Assembly: GCF_014203425.1 (NCBI RefSeq)
Contig: NZ_JACHJC010000001.1
Location: forward strand, 1,860,001-1,924,000
From: Micromonospora echinospora
GTDB taxonomy: Bacteria; Actinomycetota; Actinomycetes; Mycobacteriales; Micromonosporaceae
Reading direction: 5' to 3'
Length of the DNA: 64,000 nt
Made by a program: the position numbers and the translations under genes. Of the stretch, positions 32,270 through 40,924 are shown one piece after another (positions within the stretch are counted from its first letter, which is position 1; every line of letters begins with the position of its first letter). The notes beneath the pieces are model-generated. The model was not told where the DNA came from. It was given only the letters and a program-made list of their open reading frames with translations, and did not search any database.

Positions 32270-33598
32270 GTGTCCACCACCCGGAGTGTGCTCACCCCGG
32301 CCACGCCGGCCGGTCCAGGCGGCCTGCGCCCCCGCGTCTGGACCGCGCTGATCGTGCTCGGACTCGTCGGGCAGATGGCCTGGACCATCGAGAACATCTA
32401 CCTGAACCTGTTCGTGTACGACACGATCACCGACGACCCCAACGTGATCGCCACGATGGTCGCCGCCAGCGCCGCGACCGCCACTGTCGCCACCCTGCTG
32501 CTAGGCGCCCTCTCCGACCGGACCGGCCGGCGCAGGTCGTTCATCGCCGGTGGCTACCTGCTGTGGGGTGTCTCCACCGCCGCCTTCGGCTTCCTGACCG
32601 TGGGTTTCGTGGAGGACATCGCGCCCGTCGCGAACGTCGTGCTCGTCACGGCGATCGCGGTCATCACCCTCGACTGCCTGATGTCCTTCCTCGGCTCTGG
32701 GGCCAACGACGCGGCGTTCCAGGCGTGGGTCACCGACGTGACCGAGCCGGCGAACCGCGGCCGGGTCGAGTCGGTGCTCGCGATCATGCCGCTGGTCTCG
32801 ATGCTGGTGATCTTCGGCGGGTTCGACGGGCTGGCCCGCACCGGGAACTGGCAACTGTTCTTCGTGGTCATCGGCGTGATCATGGCCGGGGCCGGTCTGC
32901 TGGCCTGGTTCCTGGTCGAGGACAGCCCGTCACTCGTCCGGCACGAGGGCGGTTACCTGCGCGCCGTCGTCCACGGTCTGCGCCCGGCCGCCATGCGGGC
33001 CAACCCGGGGCTCTACCTCGCCCTGGCCGCCTGGTCGATCTGGGGGATCTCCACGCAGGTGTTCCTGCCGTATCTGATCATCTACCTCCAGCGGTACCTG
33101 CGGATCGAGGGGTACGCGATCGTCCTGGCTGTCGTCCTCGTCACGGCGTCGGCGGTGAGCGTGGTCGGCGGGCGGCTCATCGACCGCGTCGGCAAGGTGC
33201 GCTTCCTGCTGCCGGCGGTAGTGGTGTACGGCACCGGCCTGGCGCTGATGTTCTTCGCCCGCGGCATGGTTCCCGTGATCGCCGCCGGGATCGTGATGAT
33301 GTCGGGCTTCATGCTCGTCCTCGCCCCGATCGGCGCCATCGTGCGCGACTACTCGCCACCGGACCGGGCCGGCCATGTCCAGGGGCTGCGGATGGTCTTC
33401 GCCATCCTCGTCCCGATGCTCGTCGGCCCCTACCTCGGCGCTGCCGTGATCACCGGCGCCGGCGAGGTCTACGAGGATCTCGGCGTGGTGAAGCAGGTCC
33501 CGACGCCGGGCATCTTCCTCATGGCGCTGGCCGTGCTGGTCCTCATCGCGGTGCCGGCCGTGGCGCTGCGGCGGCGGGAGCAGGAGGCCCGGGCATGA
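32270..33598 (+). CDS. MFS transporter of a sugar operon
   Basis: The protein has 442 residues and starts at GTG 32270 after GAAGGAGG. About 12 hydrophobic helices are visible, with the MFS loop 2-3 motif G-A-L-S-D-R-T-G-R-R-R-S near residue 85 and an equivalent in the second half (G-G-R-L-I-D-R-V-G-K-V-R). The stop overlaps the GH2 gene as ATGA, so it probably imports or exports the glycoside that the enzyme cleaves. Confidence 0.87.
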   Translation: MSTTRSVLTPATPAGPGGLRPRVWTALIVLGLVGQMAWTIENIYLNLFVYDTITDDPNVIATMVAASAATATVATLLLGALSDRTGRRRSFIAGGYLLWGVSTAAFGFLTVGFVEDIAPVANVVLVTAIAVITLDCLMSFLGSGANDAAFQAWVTDVTEPANRGRVESVLAIMPLVSMLVIFGGFDGLARTGNWQLFFVVIGVIMAGAGLLAWFLVEDSPSLVRHEGGYLRAVVHGLRPAAMRANPGLYLALAAWSIWGISTQVFLPYLIIYLQRYLRIEGYAIVLAVVLVTASAVSVVGGRLIDRVGKVRFLLPAVVVYGTGLALMFFARGMVPVIAAGIVMMSGFMLVLAPIGAIVRDYSPPDRAGHVQGLRMVFAILVPMLVGPYLGAAVITGAGEVYEDLGVVKQVPTPGIFLMALAVLVLIAVPAVALRRREQEARA

Positions 33599-35352
33599 CG
33601 CTGCTGACCCCATGGGGTGCCACGCTCGACGCGGAGCGTGTCCTGCCCGAGTATCCCCGCCCGCAGTTCGCCCGGGACAGCTATCTCAACCTCAACGGCC
33701 GGTGGGAGTACGCGATCACCGGTTCGGCCACCGAGCCCGAACGCTACGACGGCGAGATCATCGTGCCGTTCTCCCCGGAGTCCACGCTCTCCGGCGTCGG
33801 GCGACAGCTCCAGCCGGGCGAGACGCTCTGGTACCGCCGTCCGCTGACACTGCCGGCGGGCTTCCACGCTGCCGGCTCGCGGCTGCTGCTGCACTTCGGC
33901 GCGGTCGACCAGACCTGCCAGGTCTACCTGAACGATGTTCCGGTCGGCGACCACACCGGCGGGTATCTGCCGTTCACCTGCGACATCACCGACGCGCTCC
34001 GCGAGGACGCCAACGTCCTGGTCGTGGCGGTCCAGGACGACAGCGACACCGGCCACCACTCCCGGGGCAAGCAGCGGCTGCGCCGCGGCGGCATCTGGTA
34101 CACCGCCCAGTCCGGCATCTGGCAGACGGTGTGGGCCGAGAGCGTGCCCGCCGTGCACCTGCGAAGCCTCACCCTGACTCCGCTCCTCGACGAGCGGTGC
34201 GTCGAGGTGACAGCGCACGCGACGGCGGATGCCGGCGACGCCGGCATCCGGATCCTGGCCGACGGGATCGCGGTGGCCGAGGCCACCGCGCCGGTCGGCG
34301 TGGCCGTGCGCATCCCGATGCCCGAGGTACGGCAGTGGAGCCCCGAGGATCCGTTCCTCTACGACGTCACCGCCGAGCTGGGCGCGGATCGGGTCCGCAG
34401 CTATTTCGGCATGCGCTCGTTCGGTGTCGGGCCGGACGGGGACGGCGTGCCCCGGCTGCTGCTCAACGGCCGGCCGTACTTCCACGCCGGGATCCTCGAC
34501 CAGGGCTACTGGTCGGACGGCATGTACACGGCGCCCTCCGACGAGGCGATGATCGCCGACATCGCCACCATGAAGCGGCTCGGGTTCACCATGCTGCGCA
34601 AGCACATCAAGATCGAGCCGCTGCGCTGGTATCACCACTGCGACCGGCTGGGGATGCTGGTCTGGCAGGACATGGTCAACGGCGGCAGCAGTTACCACCC
34701 GCTGGTCGTCACCGCGCCGGCGGTGACGCCGCTGCGGCTGCCCGACCGGGGCCGGTGGCGGCGCTGGTTCGGCCGTGCCGACGCCGGCGGACGGGACCGG
34801 TTCCGGGCCGAGCTGCGCGAAACCGTCGAGCATCTGCGCAACGTGGTGAGCCTCGCCGTGTGGGTGCCCTTCAACGAGGGCTGGGGGCAGTTCGACGCGG
34901 CCCGGATCGCCCGCGACGTCGCCGAACTCGACAGTACCCGCACTGTCGACCACGCCAGCGGCTGGCACGACCAGGGCGGGGGCGACCTGCGCAGCCTGCA
35001 CGTCTACTTCCGCCGCTTCCGGGTGCCGCGGCGACGCGGCGACCGCCGGGTGCTGGTGCTGTCGGAGTACGGCGGCTACAACCTGCGCGTCGACGGGCAC
35101 GCGTTCAGCCGCAAGGATTTCGGCTACCGGCGGTGCCGGAGCGCCGAGGACCTGGCGGAGGCGTTCACGCGGCTGCACACCGAGCAGATCGTGCCCGCGA
35201 TCCGGGCCGGTCTGAGCGCGACCGTCTACACCCAGCTGTCCGACGTGGAGGACGAGCTGAACGGTCTGCTCACGTACGACCGGCGCGTGGTCAAGCTTCC
35301 CGAGGAAGTGGTCCGGCAGGTCAACGAGAGGCTGCGTCACCAGCGGTTCTGA
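33595..35352 (+). CDS. Glycoside hydrolase family 2 protein
   Basis: The protein has 585 residues. It has the GH2 layout: jelly-roll sugar-binding domain (about 10-190, with W-Y-R-R-P-L-T-L-P and W-Y-T-A-Q-S-G-I-W-Q-T-V-W), an Ig-like domain (about 190-275), and a TIM barrel. The acid/base is E428 in F-N-E-G-W-G-Q-F and the nucleophile E491 in S-E-Y-G-G-Y. No signal peptide, so it acts on imported glycosides, probably beta-galactosides, -glucuronides or similar. The 3' end overlaps the convergent DUF2804 gene by 16 bp. Confidence 0.9.
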   Translation: MTLLTPWGATLDAERVLPEYPRPQFARDSYLNLNGRWEYAITGSATEPERYDGEIIVPFSPESTLSGVGRQLQPGETLWYRRPLTLPAGFHAAGSRLLLHFGAVDQTCQVYLNDVPVGDHTGGYLPFTCDITDALREDANVLVVAVQDDSDTGHHSRGKQRLRRGGIWYTAQSGIWQTVWAESVPAVHLRSLTLTPLLDERCVEVTAHATADAGDAGIRILADGIAVAEATAPVGVAVRIPMPEVRQWSPEDPFLYDVTAELGADRVRSYFGMRSFGVGPDGDGVPRLLLNGRPYFHAGILDQGYWSDGMYTAPSDEAMIADIATMKRLGFTMLRKHIKIEPLRWYHHCDRLGMLVWQDMVNGGSSYHPLVVTAPAVTPLRLPDRGRWRRWFGRADAGGRDRFRAELRETVEHLRNVVSLAVWVPFNEGWGQFDAARIARDVAELDSTRTVDHASGWHDQGGGDLRSLHVYFRRFRVPRRRGDRRVLVLSEYGGYNLRVDGHAFSRKDFGYRRCRSAEDLAEAFTRLHTEQIVPAIRAGLSATVYTQLSDVEDELNGLLTYDRRVVKLPEEVVRQVNERLRHQRF

Positions 35353-36317
35353 GCTTCCTCCGCCCAGCCGACCAGGCCGTCCAGAGCCACCCGCTCGCCG
35401 TCGTCCGCCTGGGCCCAGCCGGAGAAGTGCCCGAAGCACTGGTGGGTCTCACTGGCCACGACGCCGAGGTTGGTGCGGGAGACCTTCTCGTGGAACGGGT
35501 GGAACTCCACCTCGACGCGATCACCGCTGATCCGCCACGGCCGCAGCCAGTCGCGGCGGTCGTAGCTCCAGCATAGTTCGGCACCGAGCTTGTTCAGCCG
35601 GCCGCCGGTGAACAGCGCGTTCTCGGTCGAGCCGGTGCCGTCGGTCCACTTGCCGCCGAGCTGGATCGACACGTCCGGTCCGCTGCCCGCCGCCCAGTTC
35701 CACGTGATCGCGTACGGCCATCTGCCCCGGCCGTGGTCGAGCACGGCGAACGAGTCGTCCTCGGCCACTGTGTGCGTCGTGCCGTTCACCCGCAGCGAGC
35801 CGCGCACCGGGCGGCCGACGTCCTTGACCGTGTACTGGAACCGGCGGGTGCTCCACGGGACCACGACGCCGAGTGACTCGTGGCCGGCCGGGAGCGGCAC
35901 CACGAGGTCGATCTCGATGCCTGGTGCGGTGGCACGGATCGTGCTGCCCTCGGCGGTCTGGTCGATGTCGATCGACAGGCCGCCCCCGCGTGCGCACACG
36001 GTGCCCGCGCCGCTGACCGGCGGCATGACGACGCCACGGGCGAACGGAACCACGACGTCCTTGCTGGTCTCGATTTTCGTGGCGCGGTCGAGCACGTAGA
36101 CGCCGTGCACCCCGGCGTAGTCCAGCGACGACGCGACGAGGCCGACGATGTGGGTCGGCGTCACGATCCCCCAGTACTCCCAGCGCTTGGCTCTTCCCCA
36201 GCCGCGCAGGTTCGCGCGGTGCAGCGGCCGGCGGGTCCAGCCGACCGCGGCGGGGTTGAGCCGCCCGTCCGGCATGCACAGGTCGACCGGCTCGACGATC
36301 TCCTTCTCGTGCGTCAC
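35337..36317 (-). CDS. DUF2804 family protein
   Basis: The protein has 326 residues, starting at GTG 36317. Family features include P-L-H-R-A-N-L-R-G-W-G-R-A-K-R-W-E-Y-W near residue 32, D-H-G-R-G-R-W-P-Y near 195 and W-N-W-A-A-G-S-G. DUF2804 proteins are soluble beta-rich proteins of unknown activity, distantly like lipocalin/AttH-type folds. No functional link to its convergent neighbours is evident. Confidence 0.85.
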   Translation of the reverse strand: MTHEKEIVEPVDLCMPDGRLNPAAVGWTRRPLHRANLRGWGRAKRWEYWGIVTPTHIVGLVASSLDYAGVHGVYVLDRATKIETSKDVVVPFARGVVMPPVSGAGTVCARGGGLSIDIDQTAEGSTIRATAPGIEIDLVVPLPAGHESLGVVVPWSTRRFQYTVKDVGRPVRGSLRVNGTTHTVAEDDSFAVLDHGRGRWPYAITWNWAAGSGPDVSIQLGGKWTDGTGSTENALFTGGRLNKLGAELCWSYDRRDWLRPWRISGDRVEVEFHPFHEKVSRTNLGVVASETHQCFGHFSGWAQADDGERVALDGLVGWAEEAQNRW

Positions 36318-36338
36318 CGGGGGAGCGTAGCGACCGCC

Positions 36339-37826
36339 TCAGTAGTCGATGTTGATGGCGGCGACCTGCCGGCTGCCGTTGAACACGATCGCGGGGCCGG
36401 CGAAGCGGGAGCTGGCGTACGTCAACGCCGTCTTGTGGCCCGGACTGTTGAACCAGGCCTCGATCATCTGCTCCGGCGAGGAGTTGCCCGACGACGCGAA
36501 CAGCACCTCGTGGCCGCAGTGCTGCAGACCGCTCGCGTTCAGGTTCTGCCGTACGCAGGACTCCGCCTCCCGGTGCTGCGCCGCGCCGAGCTTGACCTCG
36601 GTCAGCCCGAGCGCGCGACGCCGCTCGTTGAGCAGCACCAGCAGCCGCCGTTCCGCTGCTGACAAGCCGCTCGACGTGGCGGTGGACTTGGCCGGCGACG
36701 GGGTCGGCTTGGGCGACTTGCTGGGCTTCGCCGACCTGCTCGGGGTGGGACTCGGGAGGGCGGCGGTCGGGGAGGCGACAGGGGAGGGTGTGAGCGCGGG
36801 AGCGGTGGTCTCGGTCGCGGGCTGCGAGGCTGCCACGCTCGCCGGCTGCTGCTTCGATCCGCTCGGGTAGTTGGCGAGGATCAGACCACCCCCGCCGAGC
36901 ACGGCGACGGCCGCAGCGACGCCGACCAGGGTCTTGGACAGGGAGAGCCCGGACCTCGCTCCGGCCGCCACGGCGTACGTACCAGCCGGGGCGGCGGGCG
37001 ACACGGAGGCGACGGCGTGCAGCTTCTGCGTGACGTCCGAGGCGAGTGCGGCCGGGGGCGGTGTGAGCGCCAGGCCGGCGAGCAGCCGCTCGGCGGGGAC
37101 CAGGTCGGATGCGGCGTCCGGGCAGTGCGGGCAGTTCCGGAGGTGCCGTGCGAACCGCTTGCGCCACAGCGGCGCCGGCTGACCGTTCCAGCCCGACGCG
37201 GTGTCGCGCAGGCCGGCGCAACCGGGCCGGGCGGTGAGGGCTCGTACCACCAGCCGGGCGGTGTCCAGTTGCGCCTTCATCCGGGCCACGCGGACCGTCA
37301 CGTGGTGCGGCTCCAGGCGCAGGGCGTCGACCAGTTCGGCGCGGGTGAGGTGACCGGCCTCGACCAGCCACCACAGGGACAGCAGGTGGCGGTGGTCGTC
37401 GTCCAGCCAGCGCGTGGCCAGCACGACCTCCCGGCGCTGGTCGGAGAGGTGGAGCTGGGTCAGGGTCAGATCCTCGAAGTCCGAACCCGGGTCGATCACG
37501 TTGTCGATGTCCTCCGGCGGCGCCGGTGTGGTGTGCCGGTGCCGCATGTAGGTGCGGATCTCGTTCATGGTGACGGCGACCAGCCAGGACCGGAAGAGCT
37601 GCGGCTCGCGGACGCCCGGCAGCCCTCGCACGACGTTCACCATCGCGTTCTGCACCACGTCGTCGACGTCGGACGACCGGTTCAGCGCCCGGCCCACGAT
37701 GTTGTAGACAAGCGGTAGACAGTGCGAGACCAGCTCGTCGAGCGCCGCCTGGTCGCCGCGGCGGGCCGCGTCCACCACCGCCGACATGTCGGCCCTGCCT
37801 GGGTACGCGTGAGAGGACACGCTCAC
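36339..37826 (-). CDS. ECF-type sigma factor fused to a membrane helix and extracellular CAP domain
   Basis: The protein has 495 residues. Residues 1-200 are a sigma-70 family (ECF) module: region 2 (D-D-V-V-Q-N-A-M-V-N-V-V, F-R-S-W-L) and region 4 (L-T-R-A-E-L-V-D-A-L-R-L-E-P-H-H-V-T-V-R). A zinc-binding anti-sigma-like segment H-L-R-N-C-P-H-C follows near 230. One membrane helix is at about 290-315 (L-V-G-V-A-A-A-V-A-V-L-G-G-G-G), then a Pro/Ser/Thr-rich linker and a CAP/SCP domain (375-495, with S-P-G-H-K). Start GTG 37826 has an AAGGCGAGG site. The fusion suggests a membrane-tethered sigma factor released or gated by an outside signal. Confidence 0.88.
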   Translation of the reverse strand: MSVSSHAYPGRADMSAVVDAARRGDQAALDELVSHCLPLVYNIVGRALNRSSDVDDVVQNAMVNVVRGLPGVREPQLFRSWLVAVTMNEIRTYMRHRHTTPAPPEDIDNVIDPGSDFEDLTLTQLHLSDQRREVVLATRWLDDDHRHLLSLWWLVEAGHLTRAELVDALRLEPHHVTVRVARMKAQLDTARLVVRALTARPGCAGLRDTASGWNGQPAPLWRKRFARHLRNCPHCPDAASDLVPAERLLAGLALTPPPAALASDVTQKLHAVASVSPAAPAGTYAVAAGARSGLSLSKTLVGVAAAVAVLGGGGLILANYPSGSKQQPASVAASQPATETTAPALTPSPVASPTAALPSPTPSRSAKPSKSPKPTPSPAKSTATSSGLSAAERRLLVLLNERRRALGLTEVKLGAAQHREAESCVRQNLNASGLQHCGHEVLFASSGNSSPEQMIEAWFNSPGHKTALTYASSRFAGPAIVFNGSRQVAAINIDY

Positions 37827-37934
37827 AACCTCGCCTTCACGGAATGATCTCGTACACCCGTGGAGACTGTCCGGTACGTGGCCGGGTCACACAAAGTGCG
37901 TGCGGTGTCGGACGGCTGGACTACGTTCTCCGCC

Positions 37935-38243
37935 ATGCCATTGATCACAGTCACCGACGAGGTCGTCGGAGCGCCGAGCGGACCCGCGTGGACCATGGCG
38001 GTCTTCGAGGAGACGGTACGTCTCGACGAGCTGATCCGCCGTCGGGTGTTCCTCGAGGTCGCCGAGTCCGGCGCGGACGCCGACCCCGAGGAGCGGACGC
38101 GGATGACCCTCGACGCGTTCGGCCGCAACGGTTTCGTGGTGCTCGTCGACGACCGTCAGGTGACCGAGCTGGACGAGAAGGTCCGCCTGCACGCGGGTGC
38201 CCGGGTCACCTTTCTCAAGCTCGTCCCGCTGGTGGGTGGCTGA
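37935..38243 (+). CDS. Beta-grasp (ubiquitin/MoaD-like) small protein ending in Gly-Gly
   Basis: The protein has 102 residues. The C-terminal half reads as the final strands of a MoaD/ThiS/ubiquitin fold (G-F-V-V-L-V-D-D-R-Q-V, then A-R-V-T-F-L-K-L-V-P-L-V-G-G), and the last two residues are Gly-Gly, the activation site of sulfur carriers and ubiquitin-like modifiers. The N-terminal half fits a beta hairpin (L-I-T-V-T-D, W-T-M-A-V-F-E-E-T-V-R-L) and helix (D-E-L-I-R-R-R-V). A TACGTT -10 box 7 bp before the ATG suggests a leaderless message. The stop overlaps the DUF4132 start as TGATG. No E1-like (ThiF/MoeB) gene lies in the window. The fold is inferred by eye. Confidence 0.65.
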   Translation: MPLITVTDEVVGAPSGPAWTMAVFEETVRLDELIRRRVFLEVAESGADADPEERTRMTLDAFGRNGFVVLVDDRQVTELDEKVRLHAGARVTFLKLVPLVGG

Positions 38244-40897
38244 TGGACACGTACGACCCGGAGCCGGCACTGCGCGACATCGTCACCACCGTCAGGGGCT
38301 GGTGCGAGCGCAACGACCAGACCTTCAACGAGCACTCTCGACAGAGTTTCGTCGACCGGGTGGTGACGGTGTGCGGCTGGGCGCCGGCCGGCAGGGTTCC
38401 GGCGCTGCTCGCCGCGCTCAACGACGCGCACGGCCCTTACGATCCCGCTCCGCCGCAGGTCGAGCTGCTGTCGGAGGCCACGCGGCAGGCCGAGTCGGTC
38501 GCCGCGGCCGTGGCCGACCTGGCCGGTGACGACGCGGATCACGACCGCCGTGCCGCCGCCGCGCTGACAGCGGTCGGCCATCTGCCGCGGCGGCCGCACC
38601 GGCACGAGAGCCCGTGGGACCGGGCCCGGGGCGAGGCGTGGCGCCGGGCGGAGGAACTCCTTGCCGCACAACCGGCGCCGGTACGCCAGGTGGTGTTCGA
38701 CGCGATGACGGTGCCGGGGGAGGACCACAACGGGCAGGGCACGCTGATCCGTGCCGTGCGCTCCGGCGGCGGACTCGACGGCGCGGCCTGGCTGGACCGG
38801 CTGGGCGGCCAGGCCTGGTTGGGCTTCGGTGGCTGGAGTACGCATCTCATTCGGTTCACCTGGGAGTCCATCCAGGCGGAGGCGGCGGCGGGGCGGGTGA
38901 ACCCGGCGGCGCTGGCGACCTGGCGCCGGACCCGGATCGAACGTCCGCTGAGCGACATCAGCGACGAGGCCCACCGGATGTGGCCGATCCCCGACGTCGG
39001 TGAGCAGTGGGCCGACCGCGCCGTCGCGGACATCGAGGCGATGCCGGAGGGCCGCCGGTCCGCGTGGCAGGCGCTGCTGGCCCACTGTCCGGTCGAGGCG
39101 GACAAGGCGAAGCCGACGGCGGGCTGGCGCAAGCAGGCCCGGTCGCTGCTCGACGCGGTGGGCGCCGACGAGTTCACCGCCCGGCTCGACGACTGGCTCC
39201 CACTCGTGGGGCAGGCGCGCACCCTGCCGCTGCGCATGACCACGTGCTGTCCCGGCCACATCGCTGATGTTCCGCAGCGGACGATCGACCGCTACAACGT
39301 CGGGCTGCTGTGGGGGCTGATCTGGATGCGGGCGATGTGCCAGCCGTCCGAGGAGACGCTGCGCAGCCTCGGCCAGATCGCGGAACGGGCCGCCCGCAAG
39401 ATCCCCGGGCACGGGCCGGCGAGCCCGAAGCTGGCGAACGTCGCGGTCGCGGCGCTCGTCGGCACCGATCACCCCGCCGCCCTCGCCCAACTGGCCCGGC
39501 TGTCGTCGCGGCTGACCTACAAGAGCACGCTGCGACTCGTCGAGAAAGGGCTGACGCGGCACGCCGAGGCGCTCGGCGTCAGCCGGGAGGACGTCGAGGA
39601 GATGGCCCTGCCCGGCTTCGGGCTGCCGCTGGCGGACAAGCTCGGCGACTGCTCCTACGAGCTGGAGGTGCGCGGCGTCGACGCCCTGCTGGTGTGGCGC
39701 AACGCGGACGGCAAGGTGCTCAAGGCCCCACCGGCGCAGGTGCGCAGGGATCACGGCGACGAGGTGAAGGAGCTGAAGGCGACTGTCGCGGACGTCGCCG
39801 CCACGCTCGTCGCCACCCGTGACCGCCTGGAAGGGCTGCTGCGGCGTGACCGTTCGTGGACCGTCGAGCAGTGGCGCGAGCGGTTCCTCGACCACCCACT
39901 GGCCCGTACGCTGGCCCGCCGCCTCGTCTGGACCGTCGACGGAGTCGCCTGCTGCTGGGCTGGTGCGGCCCTGCGGACAGTGGACGACACCGTGTTCGAG
40001 CCGGCCGACGATGCGACGGTCCGGTTGTGGCATCCGGTGCTCGACCCCGATGCGGTGGGGCCGTGGCGGGAATTCCTCACCCGGCAGGCGATCACCCAGC
40101 CGTTCAAGCAGGCGCACCGGGAGCAGTACCTGCTCACCGACGCGGAGCGGGCCACGGGCATGTACTCCAACCGGTTCGCCGCGCACGTCGTCCTCCAGCA
40201 CCGGCTCAACGCGCTGCTGTCCCGGCGCGGCTGGTCGTACGTCCAGCACCGCAATGACGGGGCCTCGTACAACCTGCCCTGGCTGGCCCTCCCGGACTGG
40301 GGGCTGCGCGCCGAACTGGGTGTCGCCGGGATCGAGGACCGGGGCGACGACCTCGTGTTCGACACGATGGGGACCGACCAGCTGTTCTTCATCCGGGGAG
40401 AGCGCCTGCCGGTTCCGCTGGCGGAGGTTCCGCCGGTCGTGCTGAGCGAGGTGATGCGCGACGTCGACCTGTTCGTGGCCGCTGCCGGGGTGGGCGCCGA
40501 CCCGGACTGGTACGACGGCGGGCCGGGCGGCCGTTATCGCGAGTACTGGTCGCAGAGCAGCTTCGGCGACCTCACTCCCACCGCCCGGACACGCCGGGAG
40601 GTGCTGGCGGAGCTGATCCCCCGGCTGGCCGTCGCCGGCCGCTGCACCCTCACCGACAGGTTCCTTGAGGTACGCGGCGACCTGCACACGTACCGCATCC
40701 ACTGCGGCTCGGGCAACATCCTGATCGCCCCGGACGAGCGGTACCTGTGCATCATCCCGGACTCGGCGAAGGCGAAGGAGCCGGAGATGTTCCTGCCCTT
40801 CGAGGGTGACAGCCGGCTCGGCGAAATCATCAGCAAGGCGTTGCTGCTTGCCGCCGACAAAAAGATCAAGGATCCGGTGATCCTGCGCCAGTTGTGA
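38243..40897 (+). CDS. DUF4132 (MolR-like) protein
   Basis: The protein has 884 residues. The C-terminal third has the DUF4132 pattern (F-K-Q-A-H-R-E-Q-Y, D-W-G-L-R-A-E-L, L-S-E-V-M-R-D-V-D-L-F-V, and the ending S-K-A-L-L-L-A-A-D-K-K-I-K-D-P). The N-terminal part is helical and may be HEAT-like. MolR of E. coli was linked to molybdate gene control, but the biochemical function of the family is not established. It is translationally coupled to the beta-grasp protein upstream, so the two probably act together; the DUF4132 protein may be its target, partner or ligase-like factor. Confidence 0.85.
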   Translation: MDTYDPEPALRDIVTTVRGWCERNDQTFNEHSRQSFVDRVVTVCGWAPAGRVPALLAALNDAHGPYDPAPPQVELLSEATRQAESVAAAVADLAGDDADHDRRAAAALTAVGHLPRRPHRHESPWDRARGEAWRRAEELLAAQPAPVRQVVFDAMTVPGEDHNGQGTLIRAVRSGGGLDGAAWLDRLGGQAWLGFGGWSTHLIRFTWESIQAEAAAGRVNPAALATWRRTRIERPLSDISDEAHRMWPIPDVGEQWADRAVADIEAMPEGRRSAWQALLAHCPVEADKAKPTAGWRKQARSLLDAVGADEFTARLDDWLPLVGQARTLPLRMTTCCPGHIADVPQRTIDRYNVGLLWGLIWMRAMCQPSEETLRSLGQIAERAARKIPGHGPASPKLANVAVAALVGTDHPAALAQLARLSSRLTYKSTLRLVEKGLTRHAEALGVSREDVEEMALPGFGLPLADKLGDCSYELEVRGVDALLVWRNADGKVLKAPPAQVRRDHGDEVKELKATVADVAATLVATRDRLEGLLRRDRSWTVEQWRERFLDHPLARTLARRLVWTVDGVACCWAGAALRTVDDTVFEPADDATVRLWHPVLDPDAVGPWREFLTRQAITQPFKQAHREQYLLTDAERATGMYSNRFAAHVVLQHRLNALLSRRGWSYVQHRNDGASYNLPWLALPDWGLRAELGVAGIEDRGDDLVFDTMGTDQLFFIRGERLPVPLAEVPPVVLSEVMRDVDLFVAAAGVGADPDWYDGGPGGRYREYWSQSSFGDLTPTARTRREVLAELIPRLAVAGRCTLTDRFLEVRGDLHTYRIHCGSGNILIAPDERYLCIIPDSAKAKEPEMFLPFEGDSRLGEIISKALLLAADKKIKDPVILRQL

Positions 40898-40924
40898 GGC
40901 GGCCGGCGGGCGCCGGGCCCAGGG

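Noticed and set aside
37935..40897. A Bil-type or other ubiquitin-like anti-phage operon
   Set aside because: No E1, E2 or deubiquitinase gene lies near the Gly-Gly protein, so only the pairing with DUF4132 is claimed.
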